NCBI GenBank assembly: GCA_964613075.1
Contig: CAZTFV010000029.1
Span: 1-14,899 of the forward strand
Length of the DNA: 14,899 nt
Origin: CAYWEP01 sp964613075
GTDB taxonomy: Bacteria > Patescibacteriota > Microgenomatia > Levybacterales > UBA12049
Direction of reading: 5' to 3'
Shown: positions 1 through 6,374 of the stretch, piece by piece
How the letters are laid out: each line of letters opens with the position of its first letter
Numbering within the stretch: the stretch's first letter is position 1
The notes under the pieces: generated by a model
What the model was told of the DNA's origin: nothing
Database searches by the model: none
The model's input: the letters and a program-made list of their open reading frames with translations, nothing else
Made by a program: the position numbers and the translations under genes

Positions 1-30
1 TCTCGACTCGCTACGCTCGCTCGAAGAATA
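1..30 (+). repeat. Dispersed 30-bp repeat, copy A
   Basis: This segment matches the reverse complement of 8234-8263 at 26 of 30 positions without gaps. It is rich in TCGA/CTCG words, as in palindromic intergenic repeats seen in many bacteria. The copy is at the window edge and may extend further left. Confidence 0.7.
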
Positions 31-62
31 TTTTGTCAAATCCTGACATATTACCCTGAGTA

Positions 63-90
63 TTCACTGTCTACGCGGATGAGGTATAAT
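63..90 (+). promoter_or_regulatory. Promoter of the hydroxyacid dehydrogenase, leaderless geometry
   Basis: TTCACT at 63-68, a 16-base spacer, then a perfect TATAAT at 85-90. The ATG at 97 follows the -10 box by six bases, so transcription should start at or next to the start codon. Confidence 0.7.
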
Positions 91-96
91 AGTGTT

Positions 97-1098
97 ATGG
101 CACGGCTCGTTTTTTTTGAAGTACAGGATTGGGAAAAAGAGATATTGACAAAGCATTTCCCGGAGGCTTTCCTAACTGAAGAAAAATTAACACCGGAAAA
201 CGCACCTCACTACCAAGGCGCTGAGATCGTCTCGTCTTTTATCTATTCAAGTATTACGAAAGATGTAATCGATACGCTGCCAAACCTCAGGTTCGTTGCT
301 ACCCGCTCAACGGGTTTTGATCATATCGATGTTGCATATTGTAAAACGAAAAATATCAGCGTTGCCAATGTGCCCGAATACGGCAGTAACACCGTCGCCG
401 AGCATACCTTTGCCTTGATTTTGACATTAACCCGGAAAATGTATAAATCAATCAATCAGGCAAAAAATCTCAATTTTGACCATCAGGAGATTCGGGGTAC
501 TGATCTGTACGCTAAAACAGTCGGTATCGTCGGACTTGGAAAAATAGGGATTAATATGTTACGGATAGCAAAGGGGTTTGGGATGAGACTTCTTGTGTAC
601 ACAAGAACGAAAAATGAAGAATTAGCCAAGCAGCATAATTTTCTGTACGTTGACTTGGATACACTCATCTCTACATCTGATATTGTTAGTCTGCATGTAC
701 CGCTAAATGATGCAACGAAACACATAATAAATAAAGATAATATTTTGAAGTTTAAAAAAGGTTCGTACCTTATCAATACTGCTCGTGGCGGACTAATCGA
801 TACCGAAGCAATCATCCTGGCACTCAATAAAGGAATTCTGGAAGGGGTCGGCATTGATGTGTTGGAAGAAGAGAAAGAATTGAGTGAAGAGATCGCTATT
901 TTAACCAATGAATACAGCGCTGATGTCGATCTAAAAACCCTTATCTTCAATCACATCCTCATTAATCATCCAAAAGTTATCATTACTCCCCATAATGCAT
1001 TTAATAGCCAGGAAGCTTTGATGCGGATTGAACAAACCACAATCGAGAATATCCGCAACTTCCTCGCCAACAAACCCATCAATAAGGTTCAACCTTAA
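97..1098 (+). CDS. D-2-hydroxyacid dehydrogenase, D-lactate dehydrogenase type
   Basis: NAD-dependent reduction of a 2-keto acid, most likely pyruvate to D-lactate, which would reoxidise NADH in a fermentative cell; cytoplasmic. The 333-residue protein shows the family layout: substrate-binding segments at both ends and a central Rossmann domain with GLGKIG at residues 146-151. The catalytic triad is complete: Arg230 in NTARGG, Glu259 in DVLEEE, and His299 in TPHN. VPEYGSNTVAEH around residues 93-103 is typical of LdhA-like members. The ATG at 97 is preferred over the in-frame ATG at 79 because a TATAAT box (85-90) lies between them, six bases before 97. The last codons and the TAA fall inside a palindrome of the neighbouring RAYT element, so the C-terminal KVQP is repeat-encoded. 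The family is certain; pyruvate as substrate is inferred. Confidence 0.93.
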   Translation: MARLVFFEVQDWEKEILTKHFPEAFLTEEKLTPENAPHYQGAEIVSSFIYSSITKDVIDTLPNLRFVATRSTGFDHIDVAYCKTKNISVANVPEYGSNTVAEHTFALILTLTRKMYKSINQAKNLNFDHQEIRGTDLYAKTVGIVGLGKIGINMLRIAKGFGMRLLVYTRTKNEELAKQHNFLYVDLDTLISTSDIVSLHVPLNDATKHIINKDNILKFKKGSYLINTARGGLIDTEAIILALNKGILEGVGIDVLEEEKELSEEIAILTNEYSADVDLKTLIFNHILINHPKVIITPHNAFNSQEALMRIEQTTIENIRNFLANKPINKVQP

Positions 1099-1128
1099 TA
1101 AGGCAAGTAAGGTTGAACCTTGAAATAA
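1081..1128. repeat. RAYT-associated palindromic unit, left copy
   Basis: The 13-mer AAGGTTCAACCTT (1084-1096) and its reverse complement AAGGTTGAACCTT (1109-1121) are separated by 12 bases. They can form one long hairpin, and each 13-mer is itself a palindrome around a central base. The same unit, in the same orientation and with the same 12-base gap, occurs on the other side of the transposase gene. The right arm runs into two perfect tandem copies of CCTTGAAATAA (1118-1128 and 1129-1139), which end at the transposase stop codon. The dehydrogenase TAA (1096-1098) overlaps the end of the left arm. Confidence 0.9.
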
Positions 1129-1140
1129 CCTTGAAATAAG

Positions 1141-1818
1141 TTACTCTTCGAGAGTTAAACCACCAAGTAGCCCTTTCGAGTCTTCAACATAATCTTCTAC
1201 AAAACTCTGATAAGAAAGAATGTCTTTTAAATCACTCTGCTGGGCGGATCGAAAAAAATGTAAAATCGTTTCAGGCTTTACCCAACTCGCTTGCATATTA
1301 CCAAGATAATAAGGATAGCTCGAAAAATTCATATTGCGCAGTGATGACAAATGGTATCCTGGATTCAGATGAATGTAACGTGATAAATGAAGCAGATACT
1401 CATCTGTTTCAACAAGACAAGCTTTATATACCCCCTGAAACAGAGACCCAACCCTTTTATACTTTTTATTAAAATACATCGTATAACTCGTTGATAAACG
1501 GTGCATAAGTTTGGTTATGCTATTTACTTTATACTGTTTTATTAAAAGATGTACATGGTTTGGCATAAGAACAAAAGTGAGTAAATCAAGTTCCTGTGAA
1601 AGGTTAAGCGGAAAAAATCTCTGCACTCGCATATTCATTTTGCTAGAAGCAATCAATTGCTTTAATTCTTCCACGGGAGAGAGATAGATTTTAAGATAGT
1701 AAAGGAAAACTGCATAATCATGCTCATCTTGAAAGATTTTACGTTTTTCTACCCCACGATTATAAACATGGTAATGTCCATTTTCCGTAAATACTTTAAC
1801 AACATTTTTTGCCGGCAC
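1141..1818 (-). CDS. REP-associated tyrosine transposase (RAYT, Y1_Tnp family)
   Basis: Single-strand DNA endonuclease/transposase of the HUH superfamily, related to IS200/IS605 TnpA. RAYTs are usually single-copy and are thought to mobilise short palindromic REP elements. The 225 residues show the family's N-terminal GHYHVYNRG (14-22), the HUH motif NHVH (87-90, metal-binding His88 and His90), a candidate catalytic tyrosine at Tyr112 or Tyr115, then GSLFQ (124-128) and YIHLNP (148-153). The length is normal and the gene appears intact. The GTG at 1818 is chosen because the conserved motif starts 14 residues later, no upstream in-frame ATG fits, and a promoter ends exactly six bases before it. 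Matching palindromic units flank the gene. The family is very secure; present activity is unknown. Confidence 0.93.
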   Translation of the reverse strand: MPAKNVVKVFTENGHYHVYNRGVEKRKIFQDEHDYAVFLYYLKIYLSPVEELKQLIASSKMNMRVQRFFPLNLSQELDLLTFVLMPNHVHLLIKQYKVNSITKLMHRLSTSYTMYFNKKYKRVGSLFQGVYKACLVETDEYLLHLSRYIHLNPGYHLSSLRNMNFSSYPYYLGNMQASWVKPETILHFFRSAQQSDLKDILSYQSFVEDYVEDSKGLLGGLTLEE

Positions 1819-1824
1819 AGTTGT

Positions 1825-1853
1825 ATTGTTTAATAAGGTTCAACCTTTGTCAA
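1825..1853 (-). promoter_or_regulatory. RAYT promoter with a palindrome as its spacer
   Basis: On the minus strand there is a consensus TTGACA (1853-1848), a 17-base spacer and a weak -10 AACAAT (1830-1825), followed after six bases by GTG at 1818. The first 13 spacer bases are exactly the palindrome AAGGTTGAACCTT. Binding of the transposase to its own palindrome would therefore occlude RNA polymerase; that autoregulation is an inference. Confidence 0.6.
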
Positions 1854-1876
1854 GCTATTAAGGTTGAACCTTGAAG
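1832..1876. repeat. RAYT-associated palindromic unit, right copy
   Basis: AAGGTTCAACCTT at 1835-1847 and AAGGTTGAACCTT at 1860-1872 with a 12-base gap, preceded by AAT and followed by GAA as in the left copy. The loops differ while the 13-mer arms are identical, as expected of recognised elements. Confidence 0.9.
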
Positions 1877-1899
1877 ATAATCTTATTCCTAAATGATAC

Positions 1900-3474
1900 T
1901 TAGGAAGCTTTGACCGGCTCTCTGTCGCCACCAAAATCACGAATTTTACGGTTTCCTTCTACTGGAATATTGAGTAATCCAATTCCGACAATCTGTCTAT
2001 TAGGGTTTTGTATCGGGTGGAAAGAAGCAACGATTGCCGCCTCTTTGTTGGACTGACCCACATCAACCGCCTCTACCGTGCCATCGGTAACTGTAAGTGC
2101 GTATTTTGTATTCGCTGGTAACCTTCTTCCTGTCGCATCAACAAGAAGATCGTGTAAATGTCCATAGACTATCTCATCCGGCGAAAATGCACGTACTGCT
2201 TTATGTAATCCTTTCATAACCTCTGCGTTCTCGCCAGTTGCTGTCTGGCCAGGCTTGTGGACTTCCCACACAGGTGCACCGTGAGCAACGAAGATTACTG
2301 TTTTTCCAATCTTTCGAGCTTCTTCTACTGCCTTACGGAGTACCTCATTCTGTTCAACCTTTGTCTCTTTATGGAATTTTAAGCTCTCAAACGGTAAAAG
2401 GATATGCAGTGATGTCTTCGTCTCGATAGCCGCAGGCGTATCATAAAATGGTATGCCATGCGCCTCGAAAATAGGTTTTGCCGGAAAGATGCGTTCTTCT
2501 TTAGGGCGAATTCTCATTTCTGGAATCCCTCGCTCATAGTCAAGCGAGGCTACAATGTCCCAGTTCCCTTCAACGATTGCCACGTGCGTACCTGCATCCT
2601 GCAGTCGTTTTATGTACCCGATAAGGTTCAATGCATTTCTCCTCAACCCCGCTTTAAGATTTTGTATGGTTCTTTCCGGAAGATTAGATGAGTAGTATCC
2701 ATAATTACCTGGGATAATAGATGTACGCATTTCTGCCAAAATTTCAGCATCAGTCATGCTGACAAGCCGCTTCTTGATCTTCGCTTCTTCCTCGCCACCA
2801 AGACGTAGCTCTTCTTCCTTCAGCTTAAGGAAACCATCACGAACAGTATGCGTTGCACCTTCTTCTGGTTGCACCGATCCTACATATATAAGCATTTCCT
2901 CATCGGTCGCATTCGGATTCTTCGAGCGTAATTCTTTTATATGATTGACAACATAGTTATAGAAGAGGCGTTGCAGTCGTGTGAGTTCTGGTGTTCCGAT
3001 AACATCTCCGATAAAAAAAGCATATTCAGGTGGATTTTCAATCAGCCTTTCAAGATGTCTGTAAAACCAGTCTGATCCTTCATGAATATCGCTGACATAG
3101 GCAATCCTTTCTCGTTCACCAAAATCGTGTTTTTCCGCAGACCGATATCGTTTTTCAATTTTTGCCCGTTGTACTGGATCGTGAACACCGTGTAAACGAA
3201 TCGCTTGTGCTACTTCCCAAGGATACACATTATTCTCCGCGGCCGTAGTTTTCAAGAATTGACGAAGCGATCCTATTCTTCCTGCCGGAAATCCGCTACG
3301 GGTGAGCGGAGCATAAAACGCCGCAGTCGTATCACCGATAAAAGACTGTTCTGTATTTCCAAGCTGAACAGTCGTATCATTAAGGTTTTGCAACCTGTTG
3401 AGTTGTTCGGGTGTTATTGCAATTCTTTCTTGCGGAATGAAGAATTGGCTTCCCTCAGCTTGCTGCTCTGTCAT
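1900..3474 (-). CDS. Calcineurin-like metallophosphoesterase
   Basis: Dinuclear-metal phosphoesterase of unknown substrate, probably cytoplasmic (no signal peptide or membrane segment). The 524-residue protein carries the family motifs in order: DIH (129-131, in VSDIHEGS), GD (156-157, in FIGDVIG), GNWD (303-306, replacing the common GNHD), AHG (397-399) and GHLH (438-441). It is longer than usual, with about 120 extra N-terminal residues and about 145 residues between the second and third motifs that look largely helical and charged. The ATG lies one base after the htpX stop, so translation is probably coupled and the two share a transcript. The GNWD change suggests altered substrate specificity. 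The superfamily call is firm; no function can be named. Confidence 0.88.
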   Translation of the reverse strand: MTEQQAEGSQFFIPQERIAITPEQLNRLQNLNDTTVQLGNTEQSFIGDTTAAFYAPLTRSGFPAGRIGSLRQFLKTTAAENNVYPWEVAQAIRLHGVHDPVQRAKIEKRYRSAEKHDFGERERIAYVSDIHEGSDWFYRHLERLIENPPEYAFFIGDVIGTPELTRLQRLFYNYVVNHIKELRSKNPNATDEEMLIYVGSVQPEEGATHTVRDGFLKLKEEELRLGGEEEAKIKKRLVSMTDAEILAEMRTSIIPGNYGYYSSNLPERTIQNLKAGLRRNALNLIGYIKRLQDAGTHVAIVEGNWDIVASLDYERGIPEMRIRPKEERIFPAKPIFEAHGIPFYDTPAAIETKTSLHILLPFESLKFHKETKVEQNEVLRKAVEEARKIGKTVIFVAHGAPVWEVHKPGQTATGENAEVMKGLHKAVRAFSPDEIVYGHLHDLLVDATGRRLPANTKYALTVTDGTVEAVDVGQSNKEAAIVASFHPIQNPNRQIVGIGLLNIPVEGNRKIRDFGGDREPVKAS

Positions 3475-3475
3475 A

Positions 3476-4309
3476 TTACTTTATCTCTCTAAGGCGCCTG
3501 ACTCTTTCCTCAACCGGCGGGTGAGTTGAAAATAACTGTATTAATCCCCCGCTTCTCCCAAACGGGTTCTCAATATAGAGTGATGAAAACGCGGGATTAT
3601 GACGCATGGGCACTCGCTTGGTCGAATCACTGATAGCCAAAAGCGCACTTGCAAGTGGTCGTCCGTCTCCGATCGTTCTCGCCCCTGTCTCGTCTGCTCC
3701 GAATTCGCGTTGTCGGGAGATGGCAAGCTGGACAAGCGATGCTCCGATTGGTACGAGAATAGCCGCGATGAGTGCGATTGCCCCACCGGCATTTCCTTCG
3801 TCGTCATCCGAATACCCTCGAAAGAGCATCATGTTGCCGATAAAAGAAATTGCGCTTGCCAAGACCGCGGCGACGGTTGCGATGAGGATATCTCTATTCT
3901 TCACGTGTCCCAACTCATGCGCCAACACAGCACGCAGCTCTTCTTTATTGAGTGTATCCAATATCCCCTGTGTTACAGCGACTGATGCGTGGTTTGGACT
4001 GCGACCTGTCGCAAATGCATTGGCTTGCCGATCAGGCGTCATATATAGCTTTGGCATCGGCAGATGCATCTTCTTAGTCAGATCTTCAATCATTGTATAC
4101 AGTTTGGGAGCTTGTTTTTGGCTCAATGGCTTTGCACCTGAGGCCATAAGGGCAATTTTATCTGAGAAGAAGTATGAAACGCCGTTCATGATAAGCGCGA
4201 TAATGAGGAATGTATACATGCCTGAAACCCCACCGATAATTCTTCCAAAGCTAATAAGGATGACACTGAGAATACCAAGTAGTAAGATGGTTTTGATCGA
4301 GCCATTCAT
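3476..4309 (-). CDS. htpX: HtpX-family membrane zinc metalloprotease
   Basis: Membrane-bound M48 protease that degrades damaged or misfolded membrane proteins. The 277 residues contain two N-terminal hydrophobic helices (about 6-24 and 29-48), the zinc motif HELGH at 131-135 (His131, catalytic Glu132, His135), two further hydrophobic segments (about 141-162 and 175-197) and the downstream zinc ligand Glu202 in REFGAD. STHPPVEERVRRL near the C-terminus is typical of HtpX. The ATG at 4309 is preferred over an in-frame ATG at 4342, because MNGSIKTILL gives a normal HtpX N-terminus and a TAAAAT -10 box lies between the two. It leads the operon with the phosphoesterase. Confidence 0.96.
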   Translation of the reverse strand: MNGSIKTILLLGILSVILISFGRIIGGVSGMYTFLIIALIMNGVSYFFSDKIALMASGAKPLSQKQAPKLYTMIEDLTKKMHLPMPKLYMTPDRQANAFATGRSPNHASVAVTQGILDTLNKEELRAVLAHELGHVKNRDILIATVAAVLASAISFIGNMMLFRGYSDDDEGNAGGAIALIAAILVPIGASLVQLAISRQREFGADETGARTIGDGRPLASALLAISDSTKRVPMRHNPAFSSLYIENPFGRSGGLIQLFSTHPPVEERVRRLREIK

Positions 4310-4322
4310 ATTTGTACCATCT

Positions 4323-4328
4323 ATTTTA
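4323..4328 (-). promoter_or_regulatory. Putative htpX -10 box
   Basis: TAAAAT on the minus strand ends 13 bases before the chosen htpX ATG, giving a predicted leader of only about six bases. No good -35 is visible. Confidence 0.4.
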
Positions 4329-4403
4329 TCACACTGACGCAAGTAGTGCTAACCATAATTTCGATCTTGATGTGGGATATCTTTGATATTTTTGAAAAGG
4401 TAT

Positions 4404-4955
4404 TTAATTGTCCTCTTGTTCGATGACGTGCTCGCGAAGGAGTGATGTTTGTTCGTCGATGTTGGGAAGTAATCCTTCAAGAATGTGTAAGTATTTCATT
4501 GGATTATGGATTTGGTACATCCCAGCATATTTTTGTAACCGCCAATCAAAGAGCTGGAGATCCCCATAGTTGAGCATCTTTCCAAACACTCCCTGGAAGA
4601 TCTCAATTTTTTTAATATTTTGGAAGTTGTATCTTTCATTTTTTTTGAAAATGAGTCCTCTTTTGTAGATGATATAATGAGGCATTATTTCATAGTACTC
4701 ATTGAGCCATTCCAAAACGACGTAGACTGAGACCAGCATCTCGATGATACTAAGAAATAATAAGCCAGCAAAACTGAGGCCGCCAACGCCAGAACTAATG
4801 CTCCCGAAAGAGCTTGCCGCATTGAGACTAAAATATAGAACTGCAAATAGGATTGTCACTAGCAGGTCAGACAAAACTAATTTAAGTACAAGAAATGAGA
4901 TACTGAGACGTACATTGACATGGCTGACATAAATCTTCTTTTCTTTCTCATTCAT
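4404..4955 (-). CDS. bPH2 (DUF304) PH-domain membrane protein
   Basis: Small inner-membrane protein with a bacterial PH-like domain, similar to YdbS/YdbT-type proteins; the function is not defined. The 183-residue protein has two hydrophobic helices (about 17-45 and 58-84), followed by a bPH2 signature: YYEIMPHYIIYKRGLIFKK, then a segment with KKIEIFQGVFGKMLNYGDLQLF near residues 114-136, which matches the family's usual GxLLGYGDL pattern. The C-terminus is acidic. It sits upstream of htpX on the same strand with a 94-base gap that contains a separate -10 box. The domain call is strong; any link to HtpX-mediated membrane quality control is only contextual. Confidence 0.85.
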   Translation of the reverse strand: MNEKEKKIYVSHVNVRLSISFLVLKLVLSDLLVTILFAVLYFSLNAASSFGSISSGVGGLSFAGLLFLSIIEMLVSVYVVLEWLNEYYEIMPHYIIYKRGLIFKKNERYNFQNIKKIEIFQGVFGKMLNYGDLQLFDWRLQKYAGMYQIHNPMKYLHILEGLLPNIDEQTSLLREHVIEQEDN

Positions 4956-4961
4956 ACGGAC

Positions 4962-5010
4962 ATGATACCGCTAAGCTACGCATAATACAAGGGTCGTGAC
5001 AAAGCGGTAT
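4962..5010 (-). promoter_or_regulatory. Promoter of the bPH2 gene inside an inverted repeat
   Basis: TTGTAT (4990-4985), a 17-base spacer and TATCAT (4967-4962) end six bases before the ATG at 4955. An 8-bp inverted repeat (ATACCGCT at 4965-4972, AGCGGTAT at 5003-5010) brackets the -35 and overlaps the -10, so a dimeric regulator could block the promoter. Confidence 0.55.
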
Positions 5011-5077
5011 TTTTGTAATGATCCAGTGAATTTTCCATCGCCATCTGAGGAACCAACACTAACACCTGAACCAATCA

Positions 5078-5479
5078 TCACTTTTCCCTAATCTTCCTGG
5101 TGTTTTTCTTAAGCCAAGTGGCAATTTCTTCAAAGCGTAGATGTTTGTTTTCAACCCGCAGTGGAAATGCGACAAATTCTTTTTGTGTTACGTCTAATTC
5201 ATACCCGTTCAGATATAAAAAACGAGCGGTTGCCGTCATTGACGTTCGTTTATTCCCGTCAACAAATGCATGGTTAAATAGAAGTGAATGAAAAGGTGCT
5301 GCAGCTTTTGAAAAAATATCAGGGTATAAATCCTGACCGCCGAAGGATGATTGCGGTCGAGCAAGTGCTGACTGGATAAGTCCTAAATCGCAAATTCCAA
5401 AAGATCCACCGTATTCCTCAATCATACTATCGTGGATGGCTATGAGCTGATCAAGTGTTAAATACGCGGCATCTTTCAC
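5078..5479 (-). CDS. doc: Doc/Fic-family toxin (death-on-curing)
   Basis: Toxin half of a toxin-antitoxin pair. Fic-fold enzymes transfer nucleotide groups to proteins, and P1 Doc instead phosphorylates EF-Tu; which reaction applies here cannot be told from sequence. The 133 residues match the single-domain Doc length. The active-site loop HAFVDGNKR is complete (His70 to Arg78). The N-terminal region with a Gly-Gly stretch and LIQSALARPQ is typical of Doc. No inhibitory helix motif is evident, so restraint should come from the adjacent antitoxin. Translation starts at GTG 5479, overlapping the antitoxin stop in a four-base GTGA. The gene appears intact. Confidence 0.9.
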   Translation of the reverse strand: MKDAAYLTLDQLIAIHDSMIEEYGGSFGICDLGLIQSALARPQSSFGGQDLYPDIFSKAAAPFHSLLFNHAFVDGNKRTSMTATARFLYLNGYELDVTQKEFVAFPLRVENKHLRFEEIATWLKKNTRKIREK

Positions 5480-5718
5480 TTTTTTGCAAGCTCTGTGAGG
5501 GCGTTTTTGTATTTTTTGTTAAATTTCTCAAGCCATGAAAAAAACTCAGGTGTTAAGCCGGATGTTTTCTCACCACTTGTTCGAACCTGCACTAAGCCAA
5601 TTGCGGCGCTCGCATCAATATATACTTTCTTGCCCGCTTTTATTTTTTTTGCTTTTACAAAGCTACTCGGAAGAGTAACTGCTAAGGAATTTCCAACTTG
5701 TATTACTTTTTGTTCCAT
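5476..5718 (-). CDS. AbrB/MazE-type antitoxin
   Basis: DNA-binding antitoxin for the downstream Doc-like toxin. The first 45 residues (QKVIQVGNSLAVTLPSSFV, then a KAGKKVYID segment) have the swapped-hairpin AbrB/MazE/SpoVT pattern, which forms dimers that bind palindromic operators. The C-terminal tail, roughly residues 54-80, contains FFSWLEKFNKKYKNAL and resembles a helical toxin-neutralising segment. The 80-residue length is normal. The TGA overlaps the toxin start by four bases, so the pair should be translationally coupled. It has a longer 5' leader than most genes here, carrying a small hairpin. Doc is most often paired with a Phd-type antitoxin, so the AbrB partner is a less common arrangement. 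Confidence 0.87.
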   Translation of the reverse strand: MEQKVIQVGNSLAVTLPSSFVKAKKIKAGKKVYIDASAAIGLVQVRTSGEKTSGLTPEFFSWLEKFNKKYKNALTELAKK

Positions 5719-5733
5719 AGTTCACACTGCTCG

Positions 5734-5753
5734 CCCTGAGCTTTCTCGAAGGG
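5734..5753. repeat. Palindromic repeat fragment in the antitoxin leader
   Basis: CCCTGAG, a four-base loop and CTC-GA-AGGG make an imperfect hairpin of the common CCTGAGC...TCGAAGGG type. It falls within the predicted 5' leader of the toxin-antitoxin transcript. A related element is at 10850-10885. Confidence 0.55.
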
Positions 5754-5765
5754 AGTTTATCGAGG

Positions 5766-5803
5766 TGTTATAACATGTTATAACATACCCATATGTTTGT
5801 CAA
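5766..5803 (-). promoter_or_regulatory. Toxin-antitoxin promoter and tandem palindromic operator
   Basis: TGTTATAACA, a perfect 10-bp palindrome, occurs twice back to back at 5766-5775 and 5776-5785. A consensus TTGACA lies upstream on the minus strand (5803-5798). Candidate -10 boxes TATAAC (15-base spacing) and TAACAT (17-base spacing) fall inside the palindromes. An AbrB-type antitoxin bound here would directly block the promoter, the usual autoregulation of such operons. Confidence 0.75.
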
Positions 5804-5912
5804 CCCTTCGACCTCTCGAAGCTACTCCCTAGGTGTCGAACCTATCCCACCTGGGAGGTGGAAATGAGGCTACACCTGACGATAGCTAGTGACTCTCCCG
5901 TAGAAAGAAAGG
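5804..5912. other. Structured non-coding segment of unknown nature
   Basis: No convincing reading frame. Adjacent hairpins are visible: TAGGT/ACCTA with a five-base loop at 5830-5844, and CCACCT/AGGTGG with a GGG loop at 5847-5861. AGGTGT (5831-5836) can alternatively pair with ACACCT (5872-5877), enclosing the second hairpin. GTGAC at 5889-5893 pairs with GTCAC at 5912-5916, at the end of the upstream gene. The minus strand near 5915-5898 faintly resembles a 16S rRNA 3' end. It could be a small RNA, a degenerate rRNA spacer or a terminator region. Confidence 0.35.
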
Positions 5913-6359
5913 TCACCGTTCTGATCTTTTTTGCTGCTCGAATGCGCCATGAGCTCTCAGTCTATCAACACCGCGTTTAACACCCATCCTAAGTGCATAG
6001 ACTGATGTCACCAGACCTACCACCGCGATAACAGCTCCTGAACCTGTTAAGATCATGTGATTATCATAGGTGTTGCTTAGATCTGGATCAAAGATTACTA
6101 TCTCTGGGTGAATTTCCTCACATTGGGGAATGCCGTAGTTTTCCAAACATGCCTCCTCAAGAGCTATATCTCTTTCTAGTTGTGAAACCACTATGATCGT
6201 CGCTCCTGTAATGGCACCTCCTATTCCACCGGCAAAAAAGACAACGCATTCAGCTATATCATTTTTGTATTGCTTTCCACTCGCCGGATGGTTCCAGCTA
6301 AGTCCGCGAAAAAATTCTGCCTCTCTTTCCGATTCTGCCACATTTTCTGCGTTTGCCAT
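5913..6359 (-). CDS. Hypothetical protein with two membrane segments
   Basis: I do not recognise a family. The 148 residues begin with a charged soluble stretch (1-33), then a hydrophobic segment near 37-58 (ECVVFFAGGIGGAITGATII), an acidic middle region of about 50 residues with two cysteines (in EACLENYGIPQCEE) and a second hydrophobic segment near 102-124, ending in a basic tail. With two helices both ends would lie on the same side, and the two cysteines could form a disulfide if the loop is external. A clear Shine-Dalgarno (GAGGTG, seven bases before ATG) sits in the 15-base gap after the upstream gene, so the two genes share an operon. It is one of few genes here with a strong ribosome site. 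Confidence 0.7.
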   Translation of the reverse strand: MANAENVAESEREAEFFRGLSWNHPASGKQYKNDIAECVVFFAGGIGGAITGATIIVVSQLERDIALEEACLENYGIPQCEEIHPEIVIFDPDLSNTYDNHMILTGSGAVIAVVGLVTSVYALRMGVKRGVDRLRAHGAFEQQKRSER

Positions 6360-6374
6360 ATGCTTTCACCTCAG

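Noticed and set aside
483..950. Minus-strand 155-codon frame inside the dehydrogenase
   Set aside because: Shadow of a clearly conserved gene on the other strand; low-complexity serine-rich translation and no start signals.
1084..1872. Complete IS200/IS605 insertion sequence
   Set aside because: The protein is of the longer RAYT type with GHYHVYNRG, there is no TnpB, and the flanking elements are duplicated REP-like units rather than single left and right ends.
3606..4337. Plus-strand 243-codon open frame across htpX
   Set aside because: It is antisense to an intact htpX with all zinc-site residues, has no promoter or ribosome site, and its translation resembles no protein family.
5815..5912. 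tRNA on the minus strand, suggested by GGTTCGACACC
   Set aside because: The T-arm-like element pairs over only four bases, and no 5' acceptor arm complementary to GGAGTAG or D-arm is found upstream.
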